From contig NC_003283.11 in assembly GCF_000002985.6 (NCBI RefSeq), positions 17,981,501 to 18,045,500 on the forward strand: a stretch of 64,000 nt of DNA, given 5' to 3'. The stretch is from Caenorhabditis elegans. Taxonomy: Eukaryota > Nematoda > Chromadorea > Rhabditida > Rhabditidae. Both the position numbers and the translations under genes were made by a program. Shown piece by piece: positions 1-12,764 of this stretch (its first letter is position 1; the number at the start of each line of letters is the position of its first letter). The notes beneath the pieces are model-generated. The model was not told where the DNA came from. It was given only the letters and a program-made list of their open reading frames with translations, and made no database searches.

Positions 1-365
1 AGTTGACAAAAACCGGATTTTTTTGGAAAATTTCAACGAATTTCGCAATTTTTGACGCGAAAATTACATTTTTTGGGGGAATTTTCCATCGGAAATCACG
101 GAAATTGAGACAATTTCCTCCATTTTCCCATCTCTCAGCAATGACAAACATTCCAACACAACCGTTATCAACAAAATTATCGATTATCACTTTAAACTTT
201 TTTAAAATCGAAAAAACCCCCGAAAAAATCGACTTTCCGGTGATTTTTCTATGTTTTTAGGGTAAAAAATAGCCGGAAAATCGAATTTTTCACTTAAAAA
301 TCCGAAAAATCCGTGAAAAACTGGGAAAAATCAAGACAATTAATCAATTTTCAGTATAGTGGCGA

Positions 366-3300
366 TCATCGGTCGGGTACGCAAACACCGAGGTCCGCAA
401 GCATCATTCGGTGTCACGACGCATTGTCGTCGTCTACCGTACCCCGGCGTTGAAATTTGGAGGTTTTGAGTTTTTTCAGCATGCAAAAAACCACCGAAAA
501 TCGATAAAATCCGAGGAACACGACGATAAAATCCTGCAAAACGTGCATTTCCATCCGAAAAACTAATAAAAATGGACTGAAAATCGACAAAAATCGGGGG
601 AAAACCGGCCTGCAAAATCAATAAAATGACGAAAAGCTCTCCCGAGACGAAAAACTCCGAGTTTTCAGTACTATTTCCTGGTGGTTAAGCTCCTTTTCTG
701 GAGTCTCACGAATTATTAGCATATTTGAGCAATTTTCTCATGTTTATTCAGTTTTTAGACGATTTTTAATGCTTTTTTTGTTTTTTTTTCCCTGTAAAAA
801 TCTGAAATTTTTGGTTTTTTTCCTAGAAACCTGAATTTTTAATTAAATTTTATTGATTTTTTGACATTTTTTACATTAAAATCCAGAAAAATCGACGAAT
901 TTCGGGGTTTTTCGAGAAAAATTCGATTTTTTCTGATTTTTTTCCGGAAAAATCTGAAAATTTCGATTTTTCGACATTTTCCAGTTTAATTTTCTAGGAA
1001 ATTTGAATTTTTAATTAATTTTTATTGATTTTTCGACATTTTTCTACATTAAAAACCGGAAAAATCGAAAAATTTTGGGGTTTTTCGAGAAAAATTCGAT
1101 TTTTTTCTAATTTTTTTCCGGAAAAATCTGAAAATTTCGATTTTTCAACATTTTCCAGTTTAATTTTCTAGGAAATTTGAATTTTTAATTAAGTTTTATT
1201 GATTTTTCGATATTTTCTATATTAAAACCTGAACAATCGACGAATTTCGGGTTTTCTCCCGAAAAATTCAACTTTTTTCCGATTTTTCTCAGAATTTCGT
1301 CAATTTTCGCCAGTTTTTCATCATTTTCAATATTAAATTACTTGAAAATCAAGGAACTCTCACCGAAAAACGCACTTTTTCCAGTTTTTCTACGAGTTTT
1401 TTAGGAGAAACTGTAAAAATTGTGTATTTTACGGATTTTTGCATGAAAAATTGTGTAAAACCTATAGAAAATTCCGAAAATATATGATTTAGTGGATTTT
1501 TTAACGATTTTTACATTAAAAAATGCATCAAAAACTGGGAAATTCAACTATTTTTTGCAAAAAATCCCAAAAAAATTGCAATAATTCGTCGAGTACGGTA
1601 GGCGATGGTGTTTGCGTACTTCGCTGTTTGCGTACAAAACACCACGTAACTGTCTACCGTACTCAGCAATTTTTTTTGCGCTTTTTATCGATTTTTATGG
1701 ATTTTCAGCGATTTTAACCCAAAATAAGTAAATTTTATGAAAATTCTCATTTTTAATTAATTTTAACCGTCTTTTCCAACATTTTCCAGCCTAATATCCG
1801 CTTTTTTCCGTTTTTTCAAAAAACTTCAATTTTCCAAATTTTTCACCCAAAAAATGCAAATTTCCGCAATTTTCTGCAGGAAAAAACCCAGAATTTTAAC
1901 CAAATTCAGTGCTTTTTAATGAGAAAAAAAAATTATAGAAAACTATTTTTCCGAAAAAAACCGAAAATTCACCGGTTTTTGATGCTTTTTCATAGTTTTA
2001 AAGCGAAATTCACTCAATTTCAGTAATTTTTCAGCAAAAATCGATGAAAAATCCACAAATTTCCCTAAATTACCCTTAAAAACGACAATTTTTTGGAAAA
2101 AAATCCCAAAAATATTTTTAAAAAAATCGCCGTGTACGGTAAGCGGCGGTGTTTGCGTACTAAGTGTTTGCGTACAATGCGCGCGCATTGCGCTGTCTAC
2201 CGTACCCAATTGATTTTTTAATTTAATTTTTTTGATTTTTATTCGAAATTTTGCCCATTTTTAAGTATTTTCGGTCGATTTTTGCTCCGAATTAACTCAA
2301 AAAACTCTGTTTAAATCGATTTTTCACCCAAAAAAATGAGTATTTCCGCCAAAAGTGCTTTGAATTTAGCTAATTTAGTAATTTTCCCTGGTTGTTGACC
2401 TTGAATTTGGTCGATTTCGTCAAGTTGTTCGTCAAAAAAAAAACAATAGAAAAAACACAGCTGTTATCGTTATCTCACGTGTCTGTGTGTTTTTTGTTGT
2501 AACTTCTTAAATTTCACCCGGTTTTTCCCATTTTTTTGCGATTTTTTTGTTTTCTCCCGGGGATTTTTTCTGGGGAAAATTGATTCGAACTTAATTTTTT
2601 TTTTGTTGAAACAACCCAAAATTTGTGCAAATCTCGATTTTGTGCAAATCTCTAAGATGAAAAAGAAGATGGGGGCGCTGCAACAAAAAAATGTCCCAGA
2701 AAACCGGATAAAGCTTCTGGAAAGTAGGAAAAGCCAAAAAAAAAGTGGGAAATTTGGAAAAATTCCTTTTTTGGTCCTAAATTACCCAATTTTTGCATTA
2801 GAAAGTGTGAAAATCTGCTTTTTTCGCGTTTTCAGTTCTAAAATGTGAAAAAAAGCAAATTTCCACACATTTTATTGCAAAAAATGGGCATTTTTGAATT
2901 TAAAATCCAAAATTTGTGCAAATCTCGACTTTTAGCTCAAAATTGCGCTATTTTTACAGTAAAATATGTAAAAAAAAATAGGCTTATTTTTATTTTTTGA
3001 ATTTTTGAAAAAATGTTAAATTTACTGAGAATTAGCGTTTTAGTATTAAAAAAATCGGAAAATTGGCCATTTTTAGTTTGAAATAGTAAAAAATAAACAA
3101 ATTTTCACATGCTGTACCACAAAAATAGGCGTTTTTTAAACTTTTTAAACTGAAAATGTTTAATTTTTAGTTTAAAAAGTTTAAAAACGATATTTTTATG
3201 GTACAATATGTGAAAATTTGTTTATTTCATACTTATTCAAACTAAAAATGGCCAATTTCCCGATTTTTTAATACTAAAACTCTAATTCGTAGTAAAGTTA

Positions 3301-4576
3301 ATGTTTTAATTCAAAAAATGAAAATAAGCCTATTTTTTTAACATATTTTACAGCAAAAATAGCGCGATTTTGAGTTAAAAGTCGAGATTTGCACAAATTT
3401 TGGATTTTAAATTCAAAAATGCCCATTTTTTGCAATAAAATGTGTGGAAATTTGCTTTTTTTTCACATTTTAGAACTGAAAACGCGAAAAAAGCAGATTT
3501 TCACACTTTCTAATGCAAAAATTGGGTAATTTAGGACCAAAAAAGGAATTTTTCCAAATTTCCCACTTTTTTTTTTGGCTTTTCCTACTTTCCAGAAGCT
3601 TTATCCGGTTTTCTGGGACATTTTTTTTGTTGCAGCGCCCCCATCTTCTTCTTTTTCATCTTATTGTTATATTTGTTGTACTATATAGTGCGCTATTAGA
3701 TAGGAAATCGGCATTTGTCAAGGTTGAATACATGTTTTCTTCCGGTTTCTTATAAACAGCCCAATTTTTTTGTAAAAAAAACACCCTTTTTGTGGGGATT
3801 TTAGTGAAAATTGCAGTTTTTTCACCCAAAAATTGGCAAAAACCGAGGTTTTTACAGTTTTTCTGGTGAAATTTGAACAAAAATTAGAATTTTAACTGAT
3901 TTTTGGTATTTTTAAAACGAAAAACGCTTTTTTTAGGGGATTTTTCGAGGAATTTCATTGAAAATTGTGGCTTTTACCCCGGAAAATTGACAAAAATCGA
4001 ATTTTTCCAGGTTTTTTTGGTGAAAATACACAAAAATTCAGCTAAAATACTAATTTTTAGTACTTTTAAAACAAATTTTTAAATAAAATCTTGGCCAAAA
4101 CTGTCTTTTTTGTGAAAATTTACGGAAATTTGTGAATTTTCTATCAATTTTTTGGTGAAAAATGACTAAAATTAAGGAAAAATGTGCAATAAATTCAGTT
4201 TTTCTGAGAAATTTCTGGATTCTAATGCATTTTTCTGGTTTTTAGACCAATTTATAGCGGTTTTCAGCGAAAAATACACGAATTTCAACTAAATTCAGCA
4301 TTTTAGGTAAAATTTGATTAAAAAACAGCTGTTTTTCTGAAAAATCTGAAAATTCACCGGTTTTTGATGGTTTTTCATAGTTTTTAAGCTAAATTTCGTC
4401 AATTTTAGTCATTTTTCAGCAAAAATCGATGAAAAATCCCGTGAATTTCCAATATAAACGACAATTTTTGGAAAAAAATCCCAAAATTAACAAAAAAATT
4501 GCCGGGTACGGTAGGCGTCGGTGTTTGCGTACTACGTGTTTGCGTACAATGTGCATATTGCGCTGCCTACCGTAAC
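366..4576. repeat. Four dispersed ~75-bp palindromes (GGTACGGTAG...CTACCGTACC type)
   Basis: Copies lie at about 366-440, 1592-1667, 2132-2207 and 4502-4576. Each begins near GTACGGTAGGCG, contains two GTTTGCGTAC motifs, and ends in CTACCGTACC, so the ends can pair as a stem. The copies at 2132 and 4502 are the most alike, and the copy at 366 is the most diverged. They look like a small non-autonomous foldback family. I cannot assign a named family. Confidence 0.7.
2653..3663. mobile_element. ~1-kb foldback element with TA-flanked ends
   Basis: The left arm starts AGATGAAAAAGAAGATGG after a TA at 2653. The right arm ends with the complement, CATCTTCTTCTTTTTCATCT, before TA. The arms pair almost throughout, covering GCGCTGCAACAAAA, CCGGATAAAGCTTCTGG and the AT-rich interior, and meet near 3150. 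There is no transposase frame. A near-perfect palindrome with a TA target is typical of non-autonomous Tc/mariner-type foldback elements in C. elegans. The family name is not known to me. Open frames inside it are shadows. Confidence 0.8.
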
Positions 4577-4777
4577 CTATTGATTTTTTAATTTAATTTT
4601 TTCAGATTTTCAATCGAATTTTACTGGTTTTTAGGAAAAATTTCCAATTTTTTTAATCAAAAATCGAAGAAATAAAATATTTTCCTACTTAAATACTCAT
4701 TTTCCGTCGGAAAAATGCAGAAATTATTGGAATTTCGTCTAATTTTCCCGTATTTTCAGCTCCAAACACACACAAAA

Positions 4778-7700
4778 ATGTCGGTATGCCGGCGGCGGCG
4801 GGACCCGATTGCCGACACAATTTACTCATTTTCACCATTTAACCGGATATGTGTCATATTATTCGGCGCCGTCTCGATTCATCTCACTATTGGAACTTAT
4901 CACACTTTTGGTACGGAGGAAAACGGGAAAATAGCGATTTTTCGGGGAACAAATGAAATTTTTAGTGAAAATTTTTGAATTTTCAGTGAAAAATCTTAAT
5001 TTTTCTGTAAAAATTTCAAATTTTTAGTAAAATTTCGAATTTTTGAGGGAAAATTCGAATTTTTCAGTGAAAAATTTGGATTTTCCTGTGAAAATTTAAA
5101 TTTTCAGTAAAAATCTCAATTTTTCACAGAAAGTATTGATTTTTGATGAAAAACAGAAGTTTTAGTGAAAATTTTTGAATTTTCAGTAAAAATCTCAATT
5201 TTTCAGGTGAAATTTGAATTTTTCGGTGAAAATTTTTTTTACTGAAAATATGGATTTTTCGATAAAAACTGATATTTTTAGTAAAAATTTCGAATTTTCA
5301 CCCTTAAATTTCAAGTTTTGCAGTAAAATCCTACTTTTCAGGAGAAAAATTTGAAATTTTCACCCAAAACACCCCTTTTTTTCCCAGGAAATATGCTTCC
5401 ATACATGGCTTCTTACATGCGTAATTTCACTGATCCCAGTGTCAGAATTGAGCATATGATGTGGATTCCGACATTTCAAGGATGTTTCCCATTTGCAATG
5501 GTTATTGGTGGCTTAACTTCGAGTACTTTTAGTCCAAGAGTTTCAGCATTTATTGGATGCTTTTTGGTGACGTGAGTACCTCGCGTAAATCTGGAGAAAT
5601 GAAGAAAATGTCATCAAAAATGCTTGAATTTTGAGCAAAAAAGCCTCAAAATGCCGAAAAATTGCAAAATTTCAAGAAAACGGCAACAAAATGCTAAAAA
5701 TTGACTTTTTTAACCCAAATTTGTCTCTTAAAAGTATGAAAAGTCCCAGTTTGCGAATTTGTTGTACTTTGTGGCAAATGCGCTCTATTGCTAATGGCTG
5801 GTACAAATTACAGTATTTCCCTCCACTTTGTAATTGTTTCTGAAAAAGCCATCGACTTTAAAGGGACATTTTCTACCTCATGTCCCTTTAAAGTAGATGA
5901 GCCCCAGCACAAATACACTGTGGAAAATACCTGAAATTGTGCCTACTATTCTCAATGGGGCGCATTTGCCACCGGGGATGCGGAAGCTATGCCCAAATTT
6001 TCAATTTTTTGAGAAGAACTTGGGATTTTCCATAAAACAATTAATTTTGGCTGTGGCAATTTTTTCCATCGAAAAAAGTCTAATTTTTTAGTGAAATTTT
6101 TTTTTTCGAAATAGCAAGTTTCAGAAGTGTAATCAAAATTCAAAAAAAATACAGAAAAATTCAATTTCTATTTCAAAAAATTATAAATTTTGAATTTTGT
6201 ACAATTTGTTTTCAATGCCCTGAGAAATTTCAAAGTTCCAGTAAACTCCAATATTACAGTGTGTATTGAAATTGTACGAATTCTGCACGAAAAGTGACTT
6301 AAAATCCATTTAAATCAATATTAGCACAGAAAACTCGCAGAAAATTCTAATAATTCCAAATAATTACGGAAGCGCGCGAATTATTGCCTAAAATTCTATT
6401 CTCTATTGATTTTTCGGGATAAATAGCCCAAAGCGGCAAAAATTCGAAGTTTTGTGGCAAATGCGCTCTATTGCTAAAAGGAGGTGCGAATTTCGGTATT
6501 TCCTCCACTTTGTAATTAGTTCTGAAAAAGCCATCGACTTTAAAGGGACATGACATGTGTCCCATGCCCCTTTAAAATAGGTGAGTCCCAGCACAAATAC
6601 ACTGTGGAAAATACCAGAAATTGTATCTACTATTCTCAATGGGGGCGCATTTGCTACCGGAGATGCGGAAGCTATGCCCAAATTTTCATTTTTTCCAGAA
6701 AAACTTGCGAAAAAAATGAAAATCTGAAAATTTCTGTTACAGATCAAGTGTTGCCCTGTCCGCCTACGCAATTCAACACAGTTTTGCATTATTCTTCATT
6801 GTATACGGTCTACTTTTTGGTTTGGGATCCGGAATCGCCTATGTTACAGCCGTCTCCACTGCTATAAACGTCTGAAATTTGCTGGAAAATTCCAAAAAAA
6901 AATCTCTGAACTTTTTCAGTGGGCTCCCGACAAAATCGGTGTAATTTCGGGAATCGTGGCCGCCGGTTTTGGGCTTTCTTCATCGATTTTTGCCCCAATT
7001 CAGACGATGATTGTGAATCCGTTGAATCTTCCAGCTACAAAGGATGGGTACGAGGTTTTCGGCGGAAAATCGAGAAATTTGGCCTAAAAATCCGAAAAAA
7101 TCAGAGTTTTTTGGATCAAAATTCGTGAAAATTGGACGAAAATCGCCAAATTTCCTACAAAAAAAATCAATATTTCCAGATATTTCCTGCAACCGGAACT
7201 CCTACACCGTGTTCCAGCATTATTCACAAAATTGGCAGTGATCTACGGAATTATGCAGGCGATGGCGCTGATTGTCGTTTGTGATCCGCCGTTTCGGGTG
7301 AGAAATCGCGAAAAAACAGTGGAAAAATCGGAATTTTCGCGAAAAAATGGTCTTAAACGCATTTGGGAAAAGTTAGGCCATCAATTTTACTTGGTGGCCT
7401 AGTTTTAATAAAACCTCGGCCATCAGTTTCTTCCTGGTGCCCAGTTTACCCAATTCTAGGACCTCGACCACCCCTTTCATCTTCGTGGCCTAGAAAAAGC
7501 TCGGCCACCGCTTCCCTCCATCTGGCCTAGTTTTTGAAAATCTCGGCCACCCTTCAAAATCCCGTGGCCTAGAAAAACCTCGCCTACCGTTTCCACTGAA
7601 GTGGCCTAGTTTTGAAAAACCTTAGCCATCCGTTACTCCCGTGGCCTAGTTTACCCAATTCTAGTACATCTGCCAAGCGTGGCCTAGAAAATCCTCGCGG

Positions 7701-10700
7701 CCACCATTTCCCTCTCTGTGGCCTAACTTTCAAAAACCTCGGCCACCACTTTCAATTTAGATTCGTCATTCCGGTTTGGGTTCCCTCTCCGAATACATTT
7801 TCTCGTCCTCCTCCGCCTCCGCAAATCAGCGTTATTCCGGAGTGTCGTACAGCCGTGTACGGTTGGATGAAGTTGCCACGTCATCAACTGATGAACCGGT
7901 ATATTTGCCGTTGTGTTTGTGTGTAATGCTGTGGTTTTGGTTACGTGGCCGTGAAAAGTGGAAAACTCGGCCATCATTTTTTTTCAGCAGCCTTCTTTCG
8001 GCAAAAGCCGCCGAAATTTGCATGTTTTAGTCCCCTCCACTATTCTTAGCATGATTGCACGTAATTCAGAGCTTTAACAAGCAAATTTTGAAATTTTGTG
8101 GCAAGTGCGCTCTATTGCTAATAGGAGGTGCAAATTTCTGATATTTCCCCCACTTTGTAATTGTTTCTGAAAAAGCCATCGACTTTAAAGGGACATGATC
8201 TACCCCCATGTCCCTTTAAAGTAGGTGAGCCCCAGCACGAATACACTGTGGAAAATACCAGAAATTGTATCTACTATTCTCAATGGCGCGCATTTGCTAC
8301 CGGAGATGCGGAAGCTATGCCCAAATTTCCTTTTTTTTTTTCAAAAAAACCGAATAAGACCAGGAAATGGGCGGAGCCTAACGAGTGACTAGTTTAAAAA
8401 ATAAGAAAACTCCCCTTTTTGAATTTTAAAGAGATGACATCATTGTAATAACCAATAAAGGGGCGGAGCTTGCATTTCTTACATTTTTTAAACAAAAATC
8501 TAAATTCCCGATAGTGCAGCACTTTTTTCTGGAGAACTTAATTTTCTAGTTTTTTCCTGAAAATTTTTGTATTTTAAGAAAAAACGGAACATTCTGTGAT
8601 TTTCGCCATGAATTTCAATTTTTTGTCGCAAATTTGACAAAATCGTCCAAGAAAGGGGCGTGGCTTGTGTCCCACAAATTTTTTTGGCTTCAGCAGTTTC
8701 GGTTTTTTTTTCCAATTTTCCTTCAAAAATTGGGTTTTGGTAACATTTTTTTACTAATTCCAGTATATTTGCAATTTTGTGGCAAGTGCGCTCTATTGCT
8801 AATAGGAGGTGCACATTTTTGGTATTTCCCCCACTTTGTAATTGTTTCTGAAAAAGCCATCGACTTTAAAGGGACAGGATATATACCCATGTCCCTTTAA
8901 AGTAGGTGAGCCCCAGCACAAATACACTGTGGAAAATACATGAAATTGTATCTACTATTCTCAATGGGGCGCATTTGCTACCGGAGATGCGGAAGCTATG
9001 CCCAAATTTTCAATTTTTTTTTTGTAATTTTTCCAGAAATCCCGCTCCACTGAGTCAATTCTGGAAGAGGACGACGAAGATATGGACGAGGATTATGAGC
9101 GGCCAGTATTCGATAATGGTACTTACACATGGTGCCAGGCTGTCCCATTACGGTTTGATCTACAAAAAATGCGGGAATTCTTCGTTGCCCAAAAAATGTA
9201 ACGTCAGCACGTTCTTAACCAAGCAAAATCAGTTGAGAACTCTACGTCTCTTCTCCCGCATTTTTTGTAGATCAAGCCGAAATGGGACACTCTGAAACCA
9301 CGTGTGTACTTGAAGATTTGTTAAATTTTTGTTAAAAAGTCGATAAATTTTGCAGACGAGGACACAACAATCCAGATGACATCCAGTGAAATGCTCAAAT
9401 CACCAACTTTTTATTGCCTATTCGCATCGCTGTTCTGCTGCTCATTTTATGCGAATATGTTCTATAATTTGTATAAGGTAACTGGAGAATTTCTGGATGA
9501 ATTTGGCGCGAAATTCGAAATTATCATAGGAAAAAACCGGAAAATTTCGATTTTCTAACCCAAAATTCGAAATTTCGGTGAAAAACAAATTTTTAATGAC
9601 TGCAATTCGCCGATTTGCCGGAAATTTTCAATTCCGGCAATATGCCGTTTTGCCGGAAATTTTCACTTCCGGCAAGTTGCCGATTTGCCGGAAATCTTCA
9701 ATTCCGGCAATTTGCCGATTTCTTGGAAACTTTCCATTCCGGAAATATGCCGATTTCCCGGAAACTTTCAATTGCGGCAATATGCCGTTTTGCCGTAAAT
9801 TTTCAATTCCGGCAACTTTTTAGATGGATTTTTTTATAAAAGGCGAAACACTTGAAACTGTGCCTTTTTGAAAATTTTTTCCCGTTTCCAATTTTGCCGA
9901 TGAAAACTGAAATTCTGAAATTTCCAAAAAAAAAAATGTGCAGAACCACAAATTTTCGGCAATTGCCGTTTTTCCGGCAATTTCAAAATTCCGGCAATTT
10001 GCCACCCCTGAATTCCACCAAGAAATGCAACAGTTGCGAGGTTTTGAAAACTTCTCATCAATTTGCTTAAAATTTTGTGGCAAATGCGCTCTATTGCTAA
10101 TAGGAGGTGCAAATTTCTGATATTTCCCCCACTTTGTAATTGTTTCTGAAAAAGCCATCGACTTTAAAGGGACATGATATACCCCCATGTCCCTTTAAAG
10201 TAGGTGAGCCCCAGCACAAATACACTGTGGAAAATACCAGAAATTGTGCCTACTATTCTCAATGGAACGCATTTACCACCGGGGAAGCTATGCCCAAATT
10301 TTCAATTTTTTGGGAAAACTTTAAAAAAACAAATATAACCAAGAAATGGGCGGAGCCTAATTAGGAACTGCATTTAAAAAAAAAAGAAAGAAAGTTCCCT
10401 ATAATGTTTTTTTTGCATAGAATCGATTAAATTCCGTTATCTAACAAAAAATGCTCTATGTAAAATTCTATGAAAACCAACACCCCGTAGCTTCAAAATT
10501 ACCAAGAAATGGGCGGAGCGTAAGTAGGCACTTGAAAAAATATTCTTGTAAAAAATGAGAGTTTCTGGAAGAATTTTGTAAAAGGTCTGACTTTGAAAAA
10601 TTGTGGAAAAGCCTCAATTTGCTCCGCCCGATTCGATTAAATTCCGATTTCTAATCAAAAATTCAAAAAACTTCATTTTTGTGGCAAATGCGCTCTATTG

Positions 10701-12764
10701 CTAATAGGAGGCACGGATTCCAGTATTTCCCCCACTTTGTAATTGTTTCTGAAAAAGCCATCGACTTTAAAGGGACATGACATGTGTCCCATGTCCCTTT
10801 AAAGTAGGTGAGTCCCAGCACAAATACACTGTGGAAAATACCAGAAATTGTATCTACTATTCTCAATGGAGCGCATTTACCACCGGGGATGCGGAAGCTA
10901 TGCCCAAATTTTCAATTTTTCCAGACGTACGGAGAATCCTTCATCGAAGACGATATGTTCATGGCAATGGCCTTCTCAATTGCTTCAGTTGCAAATGCAA
11001 TTGCACGAATTGGATGGGGTTATTTGACGGATCGAACGAGTTTTCAAATTGCTCTTTCAACTGCCACGTGTCTTGCCAGTGTATTTCTACTTACTATGCC
11101 AATGACTAGGGAATTGGGAAAAATGGCTTTCTTGTTTTGGGTTAGTAATAGTCATTTAAAAAAAACAGAAAATGTTTGTAAAATTTTGAAAAAAAAACCC
11201 CCCAGAAATAATAGAAAATCAATAATTTTGGTTTTTTCCTAAATTCGAAAAAACAAATTTTTTTCAGAAATTAAAAATTTACAATTTAAGCAATTTCGAA
11301 AAATTTCAAAGTTTTTGAAAAATTCCCCTAAAATAGGGAAAATTTGAATTTCCCGCCAAACAATTTTTCAGAAAAATTTGAATTTTCGCCAAAAATATTT
11401 CAAAATAAGGGTCTCACCACGAATTTTTAGAAAAAATTGTTTTTTCCTGAAAGTTTTGAAATTTAAAAAAAACCGAAAAAAAAACGATTTTTTTCTGAAA
11501 ATTCTGTAAAAATTAGAATTCTGAACAAATTATTTAGCCGAAAAGTTTTAAAAAATCGATTTTTTTTTTGCAGCTCGTCGGAACATTTATCTGTATGGGT
11601 GCAACTCACGCGTTATTCATCACTGCAACTGTCAAATGTTTCGGAAATCGGCATAAAGCCAATAATTATGGATATTTGATCCTTTCAACGGTAAGGAGCC
11701 ATTAATTGGGCGGAGCTTATGCTATTTTATCAAATTTTTGTGGCAAATGTGCTCTATTGCTAATGGCGGGTACAAATTACAGTATTTCCCCCACTTTGTA
11801 ATTGTTTCTGAAAAAGCTATCGACTTTAAAGGGACATGATCTACCCCCATGCCCCTTTAAATTAGGTGAGCCCCAGCACAAATACACTGTGGAAAATACA
11901 TGAAATTGTGCCTACTGTTCTCAGTGGGGCGCATTTACCACCGGGGAAGCTATGCCCAAATTTTCAATTTTTGGGGAAACTTTAAAAAACAAATATAACC
12001 AAGAAATGGGCGGAGCCTAATTAGGAACTACATTTAAAAAAAAAAGAAAGAAAGTTCCCTATAATAATTTTTTTGCATAGAATCGATTAAATTCCGTTAT
12101 CTAACAAAAAATGCTCTATGTAAAATTCTATGAAAACCAACACCCCGTAGCTTCAAAATTACCAAGAAATGGGCGGAGCGTAAGTAGGCACTTGAAAAAA
12201 TATTCTTGTAAAAAATGAGAGTTTCTGGAAGAATTTTGTAAAAGGTCTGACTTTGAAAAATTGTGGAAAAGCCTCAATTTGCTCCGCCCGATTCGATTAA
12301 ATTCCGATTTCTAATCAAAAATTCAAAAAACTTCATTTTTGTGGCAAATGCGCTCTATTGCTAATAGGAGGCACGGATTCCAGTATTTCCCCCACTTTGT
12401 AATTGTTTCTGAAAAAGCCATCGACTTTAAAGGGACATGACATGTGTCCCATGTCCCTTTAAAGTAGGTGAGCCCCAGCACAAATACACTGTGGAAAATA
12501 CCAGAAATTGTGCCTACTATTCTCAATGGGGCGCATTCGCTACCGGGGATGCGGAAGCTATGCCCAAATTTTGAATTTTTCTCAGAAACTTGTAATATTT
12601 TTTTGCAGACAACGAGTGGAATCCTATTGGCAGCGATCTCTCAATTCTACTTGAAAGCCATCGGATACACATATCTCTTCATAATCACTTCAATATTTCC
12701 ATTTTGTGCATTCATATTCATTTCGTGTATTCAATGGACCCCGCAGGGAAAACTTGTCACATAG
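4778..12764 (+). CDS. Major facilitator superfamily transporter, oxalate:formate-antiporter/monocarboxylate-like (506 aa, 11 exons)
   Basis: This is a predicted multi-pass transporter, probably moving small organic anions across the plasma or an organelle membrane; the substrate is unknown. Exons: 4778-4910, 5388-5571, 6743-6869, 6920-7047, 7180-7297, 7761-7898, 9037-9118, 9356-9477, 10925-11140, 11574-11690, 12609-12764. Phases match at every junction and the total is 1521 nt including TAG. The first half has glycine-rich helices (FGLGSGIAYVTAV, VISGIVAAGFGLSSSIFAPIQ). A cytoplasmic loop at about residues 228-315 is serine-rich and then very acidic (EEDDEDMDED near 286). The second half has the MFS motif NAIARIGWGYLTDR at 368-381 and ends in hydrophobic helices. 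The ATG follows a TTTTCAG acceptor about 20 nt upstream, which suggests SL trans-splicing. Exon 6 (serine-rich) is the least certain, though its phase fits. The family is clear; the OFA subgroup is inference. Confidence 0.88.
7375..7755. repeat. Degenerate minisatellite of GTGGCCTAG / CTCGGCCACC units in transporter intron 5
   Basis: About seven or eight imperfect units of roughly 45-60 bp alternate GTGGCCTAG(A/T) with AAAACCTCGGCCA(C/T)C. GGCCTAG and CTCGGCC are near-complementary, so the array can also form short stems. It lies between exons 5 and 6. Confidence 0.75.
9119..9303. repeat. ~185-bp palindromic element in transporter intron 7
   Basis: The left arm reads GGTGCCAGGCTGTCCCATTA then GGTTTGATCTACAAAAAATG. 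The right arm reads CATTTTTTGTAGATCAAGCC then GAAATGGGACACTCTGAAACC. The arms are complementary with a loop around 9200. This resembles a very common dispersed C. elegans palindrome that I recognise by sequence but cannot name safely. It starts almost at the exon 7 donor. Confidence 0.8.
9605..10010. repeat. CCGGCAA/TTGCCGG array in transporter intron 8
   Basis: About ten units of TTTGCCGGAAATTTTCAATT followed by CCGGCAATATGCCG with small changes. The core CCGGCAA(N)TTGCCGG is self-complementary. The same family forms arrays at 47935-48900 and 61310-61870. Translated frames (repeating CRKFSIPA) are artefacts. Confidence 0.85.
10077..12580. repeat. Direct segmental duplication (~850 bp) flanking transporter exons 9-10
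   Basis: The segment 10077-10924, in intron 8, is repeated in direct orientation at about 11740-12580, in intron 10. The stretch 10420-10800 matches 12080-12460 essentially base for base, including unique sequence between the foldback copies (GGGCGGAGCGTAAGTAGGC). It is therefore a recent copy of a composite segment and not independent insertions. Exons 9 and 10 lie between the copies. Confidence 0.85.

Larger units (their letters stand above)
1..4777. other. No gene supported; A/T-rich repeat-bearing DNA upstream of the transporter
   Basis: The stretch is dominated by runs of A and T and phrases such as GAAAAATC and TTTTCCG, as in C. elegans introns and intergenic DNA. Open frames are short, low in complexity, and lack family resemblance or splice-consistent neighbours. 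The only structured features are four short palindromes and one 1-kb foldback, listed separately. It could be the promoter or outron of the transporter, or a long intron of a gene outside the window. Confidence 0.6.
5771..12576. repeat. Eight copies of a ~235-bp foldback repeat confined to the transporter introns
   Basis: Copies start at about 5771, 6455, 8098, 8779, 10077, 10681, 11740 and 12341, each 225-240 bp long and in the same orientation. Each begins GTGGCAAATGCGCTCTATTG. The centre carries GACTTTAAAGGGACATG facing CATGTCCCTTTAAAGTAGG, and the copy ends around GCGCATTTGCCACCGGGG then AAGCTATGCCCAAATTTTCA. The two halves pair imperfectly across the centre. Several protein-like open frames here are repeat-encoded and recur with the copies, so they are not genes. 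No target duplication was recognised. Confidence 0.9.

Noticed and set aside
5752..5840. An extra transporter exon after 5571 (TLRICCT...)
   Set aside because: It runs straight into a foldback copy with no donor, whereas joining 5571 to 6743 keeps phase and gives a continuous helix.
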